A DNA stretch of 64,000 nucleotides from Rhyzopertha dominica (taxonomy: Eukaryota > Arthropoda > Insecta > Coleoptera > Bostrichidae). The stretch covers positions 51,455,786 through 51,519,785 of the forward strand of contig QCXZ01000041.1 in assembly GCA_025024175.1 (NCBI GenBank), read 5' to 3'. The translations under genes were made by a program, and so were the position numbers. Positions 12,974 to 25,523 of this stretch are shown here, one piece after another. Positions within the stretch are counted from its first letter, which is position 1, and every line of letters begins with the position of its first letter. Below the pieces are notes generated by a model. The model was not told the DNA's origin. It was given only the letters and a program-made list of their open reading frames with translations, and searched no databases.

Positions 12974-13822
12974 TTCAAAGTCTAAGAAATACGTGCCAAA
13001 ATACGATGTCGAAAAGTGTAATCACTATTTAATCGTTTTAATACCATTGTCAGTTATGTAATCTGAAGTAGAATTCACGAATTACATGAACCTCCGTAAT
13101 CTGTAATCAGTGGCACAGACTTTCTCGTAGTGGTTTCTTTTTGTGCTGTATCCCACCTTTCCTACATCCAAGGTAAAAATAATATCGACGCAATCATAAT
13201 ATACGCCACCACAATCCCCCTCAATTCTTATCTCCTCTTTGTCCGATGCCAGACCACGCCGAAGACATAACCCCTCTTTCTAATAAGAAAGAACGACCCT
13301 AATACCCCGGGGTAATAGTACTCGCCATAAAGTCTGTTTATTGGCTCTTAACGCCGGGACTTAAAAAGTTTTTTTTTCTTTCCTGCGGGAAAGGCACATT
13401 TAAAATTAGAACCGATCCCCCAGGACGACAAATGAATTTCTTGAGCTGGCGCGCAGTGAATGATGGCCAGGCGGAATTGGTTTGGATGTCCGGTTTGAGA
13501 TCACCGAAGTGGCATGGGAAAAGGAGTAATGGGACAATCGAGAGGGTGATAATTCAGCCTGTACAGGACTTAATTTTTTGGACCGGGGGTGTGTTAATTA
13601 AAAATTGTGTGAAGCGTGGAGCGTTAAAACAGATTTGTACGAATTTTTTGAGATTAGTGTCAAATATAATTTATTTGGTCCATGGTATTACCGCTTATTA
13701 AAGACAGTCTGTATTAGTACTATTATTGTAATATTTTGGAAGTTCCTCTTTGTTTTGCTTCTGTATTTTTTAAAATTTCGTCCACTATGATAGGAAATCA
13801 TTATTATGTTACATGGAAAAAC
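12974..13822. other. Gene-free stretch with GC-richer island
   Basis: No supported gene. Bases ~13130-13640 are GC-richer than the flanks and carry no recognisable protein. Confidence 0.45.
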
Positions 13823-13824
13823 TA

Positions 13825-15156
13825 GGAGGCATGTTTTTTAAGTAAGTACCGTTTTGGAATTAAAAAAAAGACGTGCAAAGATATCGCAATAATTTTATCT
13901 TACATGAAAGCCTGTACCTTAATCTACTTTTCTACATAATTTCCGTGAATATTGAGGCACTTGTCATAACGTGGCACCAGTTTTTGAATACCCTCCTCAT
14001 AAAATTCTGCCGCCTGACTTGTTAACCACTGTATCACAAATGTTTCGACTTCGTTATCGTTTTGAAGACGCTGACCACCCAGGTGTTTCTTCAAGTGCAG
14101 GAACAAATGGTAGTCGCTGGGCGCCAGATCAGGGCTGTATGGAGGATGATCTAGAGGTTCCCATTTAAAAGATTTGATGAGATCTTTGGTTCGATTAGCC
14201 ACACGTGGACGGGCATTGTCATGCAGCAAAACGATACCCTTACTCAACTTGCCACGTCTTTTGTTCTGGATTGCACGACGCAGATTGTTCAATGTCTTAC
14301 AATAAGACGCTGCATTGATTGTCTCATTACGAGGCAGAAACTCCACTAGCAATACTCCTTTTCTGTCCCAAAAAACTGTGCACATGATTTTCCGGGCAGA
14401 AATTGTTTGCTTAAACTTCACTTTTTTGGGTGATGATGAATGTCGCCATTCCATGGATTGTTGTTTCGATTCTGGTGTGACGTAGGCCACCCATGTTTCG
14501 TCACCAGTAACAATTTGGTCTAAAAAATCTTCACCTTCATTGTGGTACCGCTTAAGGAAAGTCAATGTACTGCCTAAACGTTGGGTTTTGTGCAAATCCG
14601 TCAACATTTTCGGAACGCAACGTGAACACAATTTCCGATAATTCAAGTTCTCGGTCACAATGCGATACAAAACACTACGAGAATATTGAGGAAAGCAGTC
14701 GCACAATGATGAAATTGTGAAGCGTCTGTTATCTCTCACCTTTTCGTTCACTTTCTGCACCAAATCTTCATTAACGACCGAAGGACGCCCACTCCGTTCT
14801 TCATCATGCACATTTGTGCGGCCATCTTTAAATGCTCTCACCCATTTCCTTACCATTCCATCACTCATAATGTTTTGTCCGTAAACTTCACAGATCTCAC
14901 GATGAATATCGATCGGTTTTACGCCTTTAGCACTAAGAAATCGTATAACAGCCCGTACTTCACAATCGGCGGGACTCACGATTGTCGGAGGCATCTTAAA
15001 CACTCAGTAAACAACGTATACAATGAAGAATCAAACTGTAATGGCGTCAGTGCGTAGACAAGAGATATAGGTAACCAGCGCGCATGCGCGGAACGCCGAC
15101 CGTAGCGCTGCGGCGGCGGAATCGCAAAAAGGTACTTACTTAAAAAACATGCCTCG
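13825..15156 (-). mobile_element. Full-length mariner transposon
   Basis: A 1332-bp element is bounded by near-perfect ~27-bp terminal inverted repeats (core GAGGCATGTTTTTTAAGTAA; only the outermost base differs between ends), flanked on both sides by TA (13823-13824, 15157-15158). It contains one long minus-strand transposase gene. Intact ends and frame point to a recent insertion compared with the other fossils here. Confidence 0.95.
13924..15003 (-). CDS. Mariner transposase, apparently intact
   Basis: A 359-codon uninterrupted transposase, close to the usual ~345-350 aa. An N-terminal helix-turn-helix pair with a GRPS linker precedes the catalytic domain. Catalytic Asp blocks read GDETW, HDNARP and SPDLAPSDYHLF; 34 residues separate the second and third Asp, the DD34D signature of true mariners. 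The protein cuts and pastes the element into TA sites in the nucleus. HDNARPRV replaces the more usual HDNARPHV. The start could be Met1 or the internal Met at residue 4. No stop or frameshift is visible; activity is unknown. Confidence 0.92.
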   Translation of the reverse strand: MFKMPPTIVSPADCEVRAVIRFLSAKGVKPIDIHREICEVYGQNIMSDGMVRKWVRAFKDGRTNVHDEERSGRPSVVNEDLVQKVNEKVRDNRRFTISSLCDCFPQYSRSVLYRIVTENLNYRKLCSRCVPKMLTDLHKTQRLGSTLTFLKRYHNEGEDFLDQIVTGDETWVAYVTPESKQQSMEWRHSSSPKKVKFKQTISARKIMCTVFWDRKGVLLVEFLPRNETINAASYCKTLNNLRRAIQNKRRGKLSKGIVLLHDNARPRVANRTKDLIKSFKWEPLDHPPYSPDLAPSDYHLFLHLKKHLGGQRLQNDNEVETFVIQWLTSQAAEFYEEGIQKLVPRYDKCLNIHGNYVEK

Positions 15157-15158
15157 TA

Positions 15159-16020
15159 TATAAGCTCTTCTATTATCAATAGGCTTGAATATCCTATTTA
15201 AAATTGGATCCATCTGCTCCTAAAAGAATAGACAAATAGTTCTTCTAACTGTGTTAAGAAAATATTATGCTGCATGAAATATAACATTAAAATATTGAGA
15301 AGATATCAGAATTGTTTGGAAAAGATTTTTGTAAATAACGTTCTAACTCGTCGACGAGAAACTTTATTTTACCTATAGATGAAATTATATTTTTGCTCGC
15401 TACTTGGGAACTCCATCAACCATCATCTTAAAGAAATTCAAATGCAGAATTTTCAATGTGATATAAACGTGTCCAAGTGTTTATCCCTTTCAAATCTGCA
15501 ATTAAGTAGCTTTAAAGTCAACTGTTTTCAGGTGGCGACTTTTACCAAATAATTTGACCCAATAGGAAGCTATAGCTTTTACCTATTCAACAACTTTGAT
15601 GGCATTACCTCGCAAAACCCTTGTTTGATGTCCCTTGGCATCTGCCCAGGAATTCCTAGAGCCGACATGCTCTCGATTATGCCAGTGTGTGTTGCCCCAT
15701 TCAGAAGCCTCTCGGCGCTCTGCGGTTGTCACACACACAGGAATTCGATACAATCCGAAAGCAATTTGGCCCTTGAGTCTAATTACCCCGGTCGCTTAGT
15801 ATTCATAGAGATGGTGAAACCTAACCCGGGGGGTTTAAGAAGAGAGCGTCCAGGATCCAAAGCTAATATCACCGCGAATAAAAGTGGCATGTTTCCGGAG
15901 GCTCGAAAGTGAACTACCTAAACAAACTTCTTAATTAAGCAAGATGAATTTGAAAACCAGAGGTCGATATCTCTCTTCGTTTCTTACAATCTTAAATCAA
16001 TCACATTTTACTTTTTTGCC
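15159..16020. other. Gene-free stretch
   Basis: No supported gene. A GC-richer segment at ~15620-15910 has an open frame without recognisable protein features. Confidence 0.45.
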
Positions 16021-16435
16021 ATTAAGTTTGTAGCTGTCATCGGTTTCAGAACGCATCTTGTTAAATCTGCAGATGTCTCGTCTTGCAAAAAGTGACTGGT
16101 ACCAGCAGAGCCTTGGATTTTCCTTGTAATGTCCAGATTATTAGAAACGGAATCCTAGATATAGCTTTCTGCTATAGCGGAGCTTCTCCACCCACCATAT
16201 CGTTTAACTCTTGTGAGGTCAGCACCTTTATTAGCCAGTAAAGTTATTGAGGTCCGCCTCATACAATGGCCGCTAAAAGCTTCTGCATTTGCCAGATTCA
16301 AAGAGACTTTCGACAGTGTGTTGATTCCAACAAGTTGTGAAGTACACTTTTGATTAGTGTATCGTAAAAAGAATCTGTCGTTGAATAAATTCGTTGGACG
16401 TAAGGACATGGATTTTCTACATTTCTCCACAGCAG
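16020..16435 (-). pseudogene. Crypton-like tyrosine recombinase, C-terminal fragment 1
   Basis: Minus strand reads GHCMRRTSITLLANKGADL then KRYGGWRSSAIAESYI: the HxxR box and the GW...Y nucleophile region of tyrosine recombinases. Beyond the end of the open frame the sequence still resembles the copy at 24.4-24.8 kb. Upstream catalytic and N-terminal parts are missing. Confidence 0.65.
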
Positions 16436-17777
16436 TGATAGAGAATCCTGTTTCTACTATTGTGAAGTGCTATCTGAAACACTTATACAATAAATCACTA
16501 TTAAAACTAGTCATAAGTCCTTGAATTCGCTTAAACCATAGTTGAGTTCTGTCTCCTATTGTCGTGGCAACTAGAAAAAAATGTTCGAACGAAATTTGTT
16601 AAGAAGTAAACATAGATTATAATGAGATTATTCTTCTAGACCAACATAGTACCTATTACAATTTTTTGGAGACAGAAACGACCCATTGACATGTCATGTA
16701 AATACGCCACCTACAATGGTATAGTTATTTAATTAATAATATCTTAAATGAAATCTCTGTGGCCATATTTGTTTAAAACAAATTACTGCAAGATTCTAGC
16801 TAATTTCCAATATACAGCCACTGACCAGTATTGATTCATCACCCTGTATATTCCAGTCCAGAACACGTTATTAATACGCCAATCATGGTCGTATATTGGT
16901 ATTAAACAGGAAATCCACTCTCACTTACGCAACTATCAATTAAGTAATCTCACAATTGATAACACGCATACTACGAGTCATTAACGGAAGACTGTTTACG
17001 TAGAAATCTATTAATGACAGCATTTTCAATAAAAAAAAACAGCTTAAACATCCTAGCTCATTATTCACACATAACCCTCGCATTTTTTATCAGTCATTTA
17101 CACCGTCCTTCGAAAATCCTTATCATGACCTCCATACTTCCTTCTCCTGGAAGCCTCATAAGTCCCCTGAGTGACTGTATAAAATAACTACCCCCGCATT
17201 CCGTACGGTAATTCAATAAATCTAGATGGCTCCTCCACGACGTTCTACGACATTTTCCACGCTAGGTATTAGATTCCACAAGATTTACTCTTCCTAATTT
17301 TATCTCCACACTCATGACTGTTTTTGTCGTCTCTTAAAGTCGGATTTATGTCTCGGAGGACGGGGCGTTGCACCCACCACATGGTTCTTTCTGAGGGGTT
17401 ATCTACCACCCTAAAAATTCTACACCATCAACTGCATCTGATTGTTTAAGCTTCAAATTTTATGGATAGCTCCTTGGTAGTTTCTAGTGTCATTCTATAA
17501 ATCTTCAGAGATTTATTGGATCAGAGTAAACAATGTAATAAGAGATTTGTTTTGAAGTGATTGGAATACAATAGTCAGTTACTACGACGCAGATACGACG
17601 TTATCAATTTTTTTCAATGCTTAAATTACTTAAATAATAAGGTTGGAATGACACAAAAAAATGCATATGGTACTAAAAAAATTGATGACTTCATATATTT
17701 GTCATAGTAATAGACTGCTNTGTTGCAATGGTCTCAAAATACAGCTACTTTTATATCTTAAGTTACCTACCTGTATA
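16436..17777. other. Gene-free stretch
   Basis: No supported gene. A solo inverted TACAGGGTGATGAATC terminus ends near 16848, probably a decayed MITE end. A single N lies at 17720. Confidence 0.45.
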
Positions 17778-17779
17778 TA

Positions 17780-18620
17780 CAGGGTCGCTACAAAGAATGG
17801 AACCAGCAGGATATTTCAGGTTCTATTCGAACGATTTTTCAAAAATTGTGCTTGGGCCTATGGGTAATTAAAATGCTTTTTCTGGAATTTTTTCAACTCG
17901 GTGTCAGCTCTCGTTTCAGAGATATGGGCGCAAGTTGCATTTTTTTAATAGAGAGGGGGTTCAAAAGCCACATCATTGGAAAGGATATTTTTCCTGATTT
18001 CAAAACTGTATCACACTTGTACAATTTGTGTGATAACAAACTTGGGTCTTGCAAAAAAACTTCGGGATAAAGACCATATTCTTTATGGCAGAGTAAGAAC
18101 AAAAACTCCAGGTGTCTCCATTCTCCTCGTGACTCGTGATAATTTTCATTCACTTTGTTATTTGCAATGCTAACTGAACATGATCGCATCGAAATTTTGA
18201 TGATGATTGGTTATGGAGATAGAAGGCGAAGTAGTTGCACTCTACAATACAATTTATGAAGATCGTGAACCAATTGCCACATCAACAGTTATTAAAACAT
18301 TGCAACGTTTTGACGAAACCAGCGGTGTTAAAAATCGTCAAAAACTAGAACGTTCAAGGGTTGCTACGAGTGCGTGCTCTCACTCACCATATTAGCAGAA
18401 AATCTGTTCAAAAAATTTTGAAAAACGATCATTTTCGTTCACACAAAATTTACTTATTACAAAAATTTTGCGAAGATGATTTTGATCGTAGGATATATGA
18501 TTGATAGATATGCTACATATAATATGTAATATGCTACAAAAAACATTAGAAAACTTTTACTCAAGGCTGCATTACTGCCAAGAAGTAAATGGGGAACATT
18601 TTGAGCATCTTCTGTAATGT
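17780..18620 (+). pseudogene. IS630/mariner-type transposon remnant
   Basis: It begins with a CAGGGTCGCTACAAAG terminus after TA. From ~18220 the plus strand encodes a helix-turn-helix (YEDREPIATSTVIKTLQRFD, then SGVKNRQKLERSRVAT), and after a frameshift VQKILKNDHFRSHKIYLLQ and DDFDRRI. This is the DNA-binding half of an insect transposase; no catalytic block or matching right end is visible. Confidence 0.65.
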
Positions 18621-19879
18621 AAATCTGAAAAAATACAGTATTTTCATGGAATCATGTATTACCTAAAATTAATCAAAGAGTAACTGTTAGTTCCATCTGG
18701 AGTTTAATGACAATAGAATGGGAATTACTAGCAGCGAAACGATCACCGTTGCAGATAATATATTTCTCAATATCCCAAGTACCGTTCAGCTCCATTTGTC
18801 TATGATTTACGATTAATAATAAACGTCTACATAAATAAAAGGTGCTACAATCCGAAACTACTATTTTACTGTCAGATGCAATACAAATAGCTTAACCCTA
18901 TCATTTACACGTGCAAATTATCTGGCAGCTCACTGATTGTGTAGCAATTTTAACCGGGATATAGAACAGGTTATGTAAAAATGGCTTCCTAAGAAATATT
19001 CTAATTTTATTACACCTACTGCAAAAAAATACTTATTTGTATAAATGTATAGTTACCATTTCAAGAATTATTGTGCCCATTTTTTGAAAAGGAACAATAT
19101 TTATAATTTGTTTTATTTTGCCCGCGCGAGTCTTTAATTTTTCCGCTGTGGACAAATGAATACAAACATCGCGTAGCTCCATTAGAATGTTACCAAGCGG
19201 AAAAATTCCGTGTATTGCAGTGAATACTTCTATGAATAAACGCTATTGGATATAATCGACCTATTTGAAGATTTAATAGTTTACACTGACGTATAAATCT
19301 ACTTATCGCTTTGCAAATCCGCTGAAATGGAAAAAATAGTTTTTCCTAGCATAATTTCATGGTGTATGGGATTTTCTGTGAAATCATTAAGCTGTGGCCT
19401 CTTAAAACCAAGTATGCCGTCTGTATTTTGTGCAGTTTCTTATCAAAAAGTGATGAAAGAGCACAATGGGTAATACAGTATTATTTGTAAATACCGCATC
19501 ATTAGTGTTTAAAGTCATTGTGTAGAAATCATATGGTGTATCTGATAGTACTTACTTTTGCGCTGGTTTTCTATTTTCCTTCGAGTCTTAGAACCTTTGT
19601 TTTAAAATTGATTTTTGGGCCAATTTTCTGTATTATTTTTGTATTGTTTTTAAACAGTTAGCCGTGGAACAATTGTTTCTTGTATCTGAACACTAAAAAT
19701 TCATGTGTTTGTAAGTAAACAAAGTGTAAGTACCAAAGAATCTGTGAAGCATTTGATGACTTAAGTGCTGCCGTTTTACAAACTTTTGCTACAATTGAAG
19801 ACTTTCTTTTACGAAGGCAACTTACTCCATTTTAAGAAGATGCAATTTACGCATCCAAAATAATGGAGGATTTTTTGTA
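18621..19879. other. Gene-free AT-rich stretch
   Basis: I see nothing supported here on either strand. Confidence 0.5.
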
Positions 19880-19881
19880 TA

Positions 19882-20316
19882 CAGGGTGATTCTCCAAAAA
19901 AAAATGCAACAGTTTGGTAAGATTTTTTTAGATCATAATTTGATATGATAAGTATGCACGTATATCTAGATTTTGGGGTATATGTAGCTACTCAAAATTG
20001 AAACATGAGTTTCTGGTATTTTTGCATTTATTTTCTGAAAGAATTACTAAGTGTGGTATATCAAAGTAATCAGAAATTCAGTATGTCTTCAATAAGAAAA
20101 AATAAAGTTGATAATGATTGCGAGCAGAAGAAACAATGTAGTAAATTAAATTACTGTCAGCACTAGTAGATAGCTTCTAAAAAAGTGCCTTAATAATGTG
20201 CTTACCAATTATGGATCGGACATATACTTGAAAAGTTATGAGCAAAAAACGAAAATAAAAATTGCAGTTTTTTTTAATATCTCAAAAAGTGCAGCAGGTA
20301 GATCGGATTCACCCTG
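19882..20316. mobile_element. MITE with CAGGGTGATTC ends
   Basis: Inverted ends CAGGGTGATTC (left) and the complement of CAGGGTGAATC (right) enclose 435 bp without coding capacity. TA flanks the left end; the right flank reads TG, probably a mutated TA. Confidence 0.7.
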
Positions 20317-20317
20317 T

Positions 20318-21380
20318 GTGTTATAGTAAAAGATTCCTTTCTCTATTTTGCCATAACATAAAGCAGGCGCCTAGCAACATTCGTCGAGTCTAGTGTTACT
20401 ACACGACATCCACCTTATCGTGTAATCATCTTTATAAATCAACTCCGGCTCTAGTTACAAGCAATAAAAAAACATCAGCGCTATTATTTCAGATAACACC
20501 GAAAACATAAATAAAAACAGCGGGTCACCGGTGTCAAGTGACTGGCTGACATGACGTGGTCTTTGATAGGCTTAATTGAGGAAATTCGGTGACTTGTCGA
20601 AAGTATCACCCATGAAGAAGTGGCATGGCCTTTCTAATGTTAACACCGCACCAATTAAGCGCAGAATTTGCATCAGAAGTCGCCTCTCTTGCAAGCCAGC
20701 GATAGATCCCGTCCGTAGCGATCATATTTCTCAGGTCTTGTCAGGCCATAATCCCTTCTTTTGTTATTCAGCTCACGGGCGCCCTCCATCAGGCTGGGCC
20801 GTGGAATTTGGCCGAAAAGAAAGTTATTAGCGAATATCCGTATAGAAAGGGGTCGAAGAATTTGCTTTCAGAAAGAAATTAAATATTTGTATCCTCCAAC
20901 TGGAGCGCGAAGGCTTTAATTGGTTGTTTGAGGGGGTTTATCGAGCTTTATTAAAGTCTGGGGTGGTGCAGTGTAACGCCCTTGAAGTCAGAAAGTCTTG
21001 TGTTTCAGATGAAAACGGGCGCTGCACAAAAAGGTCGTTTGTAAAATTGACTCGCTCACATTTTTTTATATTTCATCATACCAATGCCATCAGTGTACGG
21101 TAGGCATTTCTGTCGCTCCCTTCTTTTTCTGTGTTTGAAAATATTATAAATATAACAAGTATACCGTCTGTTATGAAGCTAAATGAAACCCTTTTTGGCA
21201 ATCGTCGGGAAATTGTGAACCCCTTGCTTCTCAGTTTGCAACAGATTTGACTTATGTAAGTGACGATATTTACTCATTGCATACTTGCCTCAACAGGATA
21301 GAAGAGAAAACAGAAGCTAAAACATTGAATGAACTTAATGATGTTTGTTTATGTGTTTCATTAACGATTTGTTCGATTTT
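20318..21380. other. Gene-free stretch with GC-richer island
   Basis: No supported gene. Bases ~20520-21060 are GC-richer; the open frame at 20576-20830 resembles nothing I know. Confidence 0.45.
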
Positions 21381-21382
21381 TT

Positions 21383-21580
21383 TTAATCAGGACTGAAGTG
21401 GAAGAAGTTCATGCCCTGCATTAGAGTATTCTGTCTATACAAGACATCAGTTTCTTTATTCAAACAACGGACGTAGCATTTTCGAAAAATTCTTGGTATT
21501 GTTCTCTTTGCATCAGCCTTTATTACATTAACAAATCTCTCGTAGTTTTCAGTAGTTTCCGGGAGCCATCGAAGATGCAT
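21383..21580 (-). pseudogene. Non-LTR retrotransposon pol fragment
   Basis: Minus strand reads ENYERFVNVIKADAKRTIPR, then FRKCYVRCLNKETDVLYRQ. This matches the linker between endonuclease and reverse transcriptase in non-LTR retrotransposons (typically KRTIPRGFR..YIPCW..E...LY). Only this short piece is recognisable. Confidence 0.6.
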
Positions 21581-22320
21581 TTTGTTTCAGGAAGGATAAA
21601 ATATACGTTTTCAGATATCGAGGAAATATGAATGTGGAAAATAAACGTACATTTTTAGGATGTTATGCACTTGAAGATTTTTTGACTACTCAAGCCGTAT
21701 TGCTTTTTTGTTTGTGTAATCTGTTTTGTAAGTTCCTTTTCCAAACTTTTTATTATTGCTAGATACTCTTTGAAAGAGTTACAACACTGGTCGATACGAC
21801 TATTGAGAACTTGGATCTCTTTTTTTTAATGTCTGTAACTCATTTAACTCGTCTAGTGCATATCCATGTATTTCGCTTAATGAACTATAATCTTTTTGTT
21901 TTACACATTTCAACAGATTAATCGCACGTTTCTCTCCAGGTCGATCTCTATCTACCCCTATTTTTACAATCTACGATCGCCCGGCCACCATGTGGGCGTT
22001 ATATTTTTTTTAAATTTCCCGGCTCCCCTTTATTACAAAGACGGAATGAATCATTAAATACAAAATTTATGTGCTGTCAGTGACACCCCACGTTCAAAGC
22101 CTACTCGATGCCGCATGTATACTGAACCCAGTTAATTCGTTTGATGGTATATGTTGGGTGAATCACGCATTTACCGATCGGGGGATCTGGGATAATGTTG
22201 TTAACGTGCCATTAGGAACAACTGACAGGAGGGAATTGGCGTTGGACCCTCCCTGTTAGAGTATAATACGTTAAATTGGTTCAGTTGTCAATAATGAAAC
22301 AGTTTCTGGAGGTATTTACC
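21581..22320. other. Gene-free stretch
   Basis: No supported gene. A GC-richer segment at ~21950-22260 lacks recognisable coding features. Confidence 0.45.
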
Positions 22321-22329
22321 AAACTGTAT

Positions 22330-23470
22330 AAACAAGATGAATGAAACGTATGTTTTTAAAAATTGCAATAAAATCGTTCAGTATAACCCCCTTGCATATC
22401 CAAAACACGTTGACATCGCTTCGGCAGTAATGTTATGTCGTTAAATACACCATTTTGGTTATTTTACATAATGGTATTATTTTAAAAATGAATTGGGAAT
22501 CCATGACGGCTATGCGCTATGGTTCCTCTCACTGTATTTATTAAAAGTCAAAACGTATTCAAATAATGAAAAACAGATCCTGCCGATACAATATTCAAGA
22601 GACTTGAATTAACTTTAAGTACAAACTGGCCATAACTGAAAAAATCAAGAGAAAGAACAGCAACAGGCCCTGACAATGAAATTAGAGTATTGGAAATGAT
22701 TGACGAAATTCCTCATATTAGTCAAAGGGTAGCTTCAAGAGCAACCGGTATTAGTCTGTGTTCAGTACATCGAATAATTAAAGGCAGGCACTTGGTTCAG
22801 GCCTGAAAGGAGATAGATTATCCTAAAAGACTGTTTTTTTTTGTAACCTTTTTCGGAAACACCAGAATTTGAATGTGAGATTTTATGACAACAGTTGGAG
22901 GAGTTAACAAACATAACATGCATTATTATGCGCAGGAAAATCCACGTTGGATTCGAGAAGGACATTTTCAAACTATCTACTCGACGAATGTTTGGTGCGA
23001 AATATTAGGGAATCAAATTGTTGGGCCTTATTTTTTCGCGATAGTTTAAACGCCAATGCTTATCTAAATTTTTTAAGAAACATTTTACCGGTACTTCTCC
23101 AAAATGTAAATTTACAAGTAAGACAAGATCTGTGGTTCCAACCACGATGGGGTACCCGCGCATTATCATAGAATAGTGCGAAATCATCTTGATTTGGTTT
23201 TGCCTAACCGATGGATAGGAAGAGGTTTAATTAATCGTTGCCCACCGAGAAGCCCGGACCTTACTCCTTTGGATTTTTTCTGTGGGGTAAAAGAGCAAGA
23301 ATTCCAAACACAAATTGAATCATGAATGCATGTTAAAAGATCGTTTTGGGTACGAATTCAAGCTTGTGAAAACAGCGGAGTGCGAATTTATGCAGCTCTA
23401 TACGTTTTATATTTTTTAAGACGATGAACAATTATCAATGTTACCTCTGCAAATGTATTTTCATATGCAA
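22330..23470 (+). pseudogene. IS630/Tc1-type transposase remnant, copy B
   Basis: Plus-strand pieces in three frames give the order of a whole transposase: FKRLELTL, TATGPDNEIRVLEMIDE, PHISQRVASRATGISLCSVH, a GGVNKHNMHYYAQENPRWIR segment, TIYSTNVWCEILGNQIVGPY, HDGVPAHYHRIVRNHL and PPRSPDLTPLDFFCG. Several stops and frameshifts break it, and the catalytic Asp of the first block is lost. It is a less truncated relative of copy A at 10.3-10.9 kb. Confidence 0.75.
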
Positions 23471-24420
23471 TAATGACTAGATAATTCTGTGTTAATTGCT
23501 GATAAAAGACAACTCGGAACCTAAAGATAGCAAAAAGTGGACAAATCTTTTTGGACGTACTTACAAAAAAAAATGATTGTGTCCATCATATTATGTAAAG
23601 GATCGTAATTTGTTCAATACTCTTCTCTAATTTCTAAACAACACCTGGGACACTTAAGTTGCTTAATCGTTATCCACCTAAAGCTGTCGGAATTGTCAGA
23701 CTTCATTTGGACTGACTTTTTGTTCGTCCTAATATTTTATCAATGAACCTGTCCAATCGCGAACAACACCTAGGGACAAACTTTGTCGGGTGTATTGCGG
23801 AGCCAAGCTATCGATCTTGCTTGGATTCACCACCACCCCCCTCCCTTGAAGCCCGTCGTCACCCGGATTTCGTCATCAACTGGCTGAAAAATTTTGCCGC
23901 ACCAAACCAAATTCACTGCTTCATAGAGATTGTCAACGTCAATACGTAATTATCCAGATATGTACTGTCGAAGCGCAGCATTAATTTATTACTATTATTG
24001 CAATGAATGGAGGCCTTTTTATTGCGATAACCCTAACCAATAATTACTTAATGGAAGTCATTATAGAGGCATTACTGTAGTTGCCTCTTATTGGACTTCC
24101 ATTCATATTTTCTAATGGGTTGCGCTTCAGTTTTGCTTTTCCAATTAAAATGATAAAAAAGAAAAAAAACAGTTGTTTGTTTCGCAGTCTAACCTTGAAC
24201 TTATTATCATTTGTTTGCCTTTTTTCTCGTTTACTGTCTCAATCTCAATAATCTCCGAAATAGGTACATTCGTCTCTTCTAAATTAAACACTTAAGAACC
24301 GTATAAAGTACCACTTTACCCACCGGTGGAATAATGAAATTACTTTATTCTACTAGTGAGATAAAGAAAGATACAATTTTAAATCAATCGCTTTTTATTT
24401 ATTTATTATTAACATTAGCA
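23471..24420. other. Gene-free stretch
   Basis: No supported gene. The frame at 23743-23949 (GC-richer) has no recognisable features. Confidence 0.45.
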
Positions 24421-24427
24421 TTTATAC

Positions 24428-24840
24428 TTATAATTTCGTTATTTCTCTCTTAACATCAAGTTTGTAGCTGTCATCGGTTTCACAACGCATGTCTGTGGAA
24501 GTTGTTGATAAATCTGCAGATGCCTCTTCTTGCAAGAAGTGACTAGTACCAGCAGGACCTTGAATTTTCCTTGCAATGTCCAGCTTACTAGAAATGGAAT
24601 CCTGGATATAGCCTGCTGCTATAGCGGAGCTTCTCCATCCAGCATGTCGTTTAATTGTCGTGAGGTCAGCACCTTTATTAGTCATGTTTCTATAAGCTTT
24701 TATTGCAGCCTTCAGCATCGAGTACTTCCACCACATGGATAAAAATGCATACTTCTTCAAATTTAAGAAATATGATAAAAGTGGTTCCTCATTTTCCTTT
24801 GGAGTTCGCAGGCAATAATTGTAGAGCTTCTTCTGCACCT
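24428..24840 (-). pseudogene. Crypton-like tyrosine recombinase, internally deleted copy
   Basis: This 136-codon minus-strand frame joins a piece of the N-terminal core-binding region (LSMWWKYSMLKAAIKAY) directly to the C-terminal region (NKGADLTTIKRHAGWRSSAI then AGYIQDS, with the nucleophile-region Tyr). The Arg-containing catalytic boxes in between are deleted, so it cannot be an active recombinase. The C-terminal and downstream sequence matches fragment 1 at 16.0-16.4 kb. Confidence 0.65.
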
Positions 24841-25523
24841 TCCTTCAGGATTATCCTAGGAACATTTTCTTCCATTTCTCACCAGCTTCACAAATTTTTG
24901 CAATTGTAGTTGATAAACGATCGAAAATAAATAGCAAGTATTTAACACCTCCCGATATTCTTTAGTTAATTGCTATGATTTTTGAGGCGGCAGCCGCTGT
25001 CACAGCGAAATGTGAAATTATTTTTTGATGAAATCAGATAAAATTCCCGCAATTTTGGTTCTAAATGCCTGTGATTAACTGAAACACTTATATCTACAAT
25101 AGCTAACTATTCTACCAAAGTTTGTTTAATCGACTCTTGTTTCCAGTTCTTTTCTAATTTTGTCGTTTTCTCAAGTTCTAAACTTTAAGTGTAAAAGAGC
25201 TCAACAACTTGACAATTTTCAAAAAGTTGTGTCTAGAAACGAGTCGTGACATCGTATCTTTCTACTTGCTTTTGTTTTCGAGATATACGAATACCGTAGA
25301 GTGCTGCAACGCCATCTTTTTTCTTTGAATGTTGACTTTCTTGAAAATGGTTCAATTAAAGTAGCGCTTAATATGGTAAACAAATTAAAAGCGGAATTCA
25401 AAAATATAAAAATATGTAGGGTTTTCTTACAGGGTTAAGTACTTGTTGGAGTTTAAATATAACTAATTCATTGGTTTTGAAGTGTTTTACTCCTTTCTAA
25501 CGCTTTCTTTTCTGCTGTTTCAG
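24841..25523. other. Upstream flank of UBL3 exon
   Basis: No supported gene. If UBL3 exon 1 lies further upstream, this is part of its intron. A pyrimidine tract and CAG acceptor immediately precede 25524. Confidence 0.4.
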
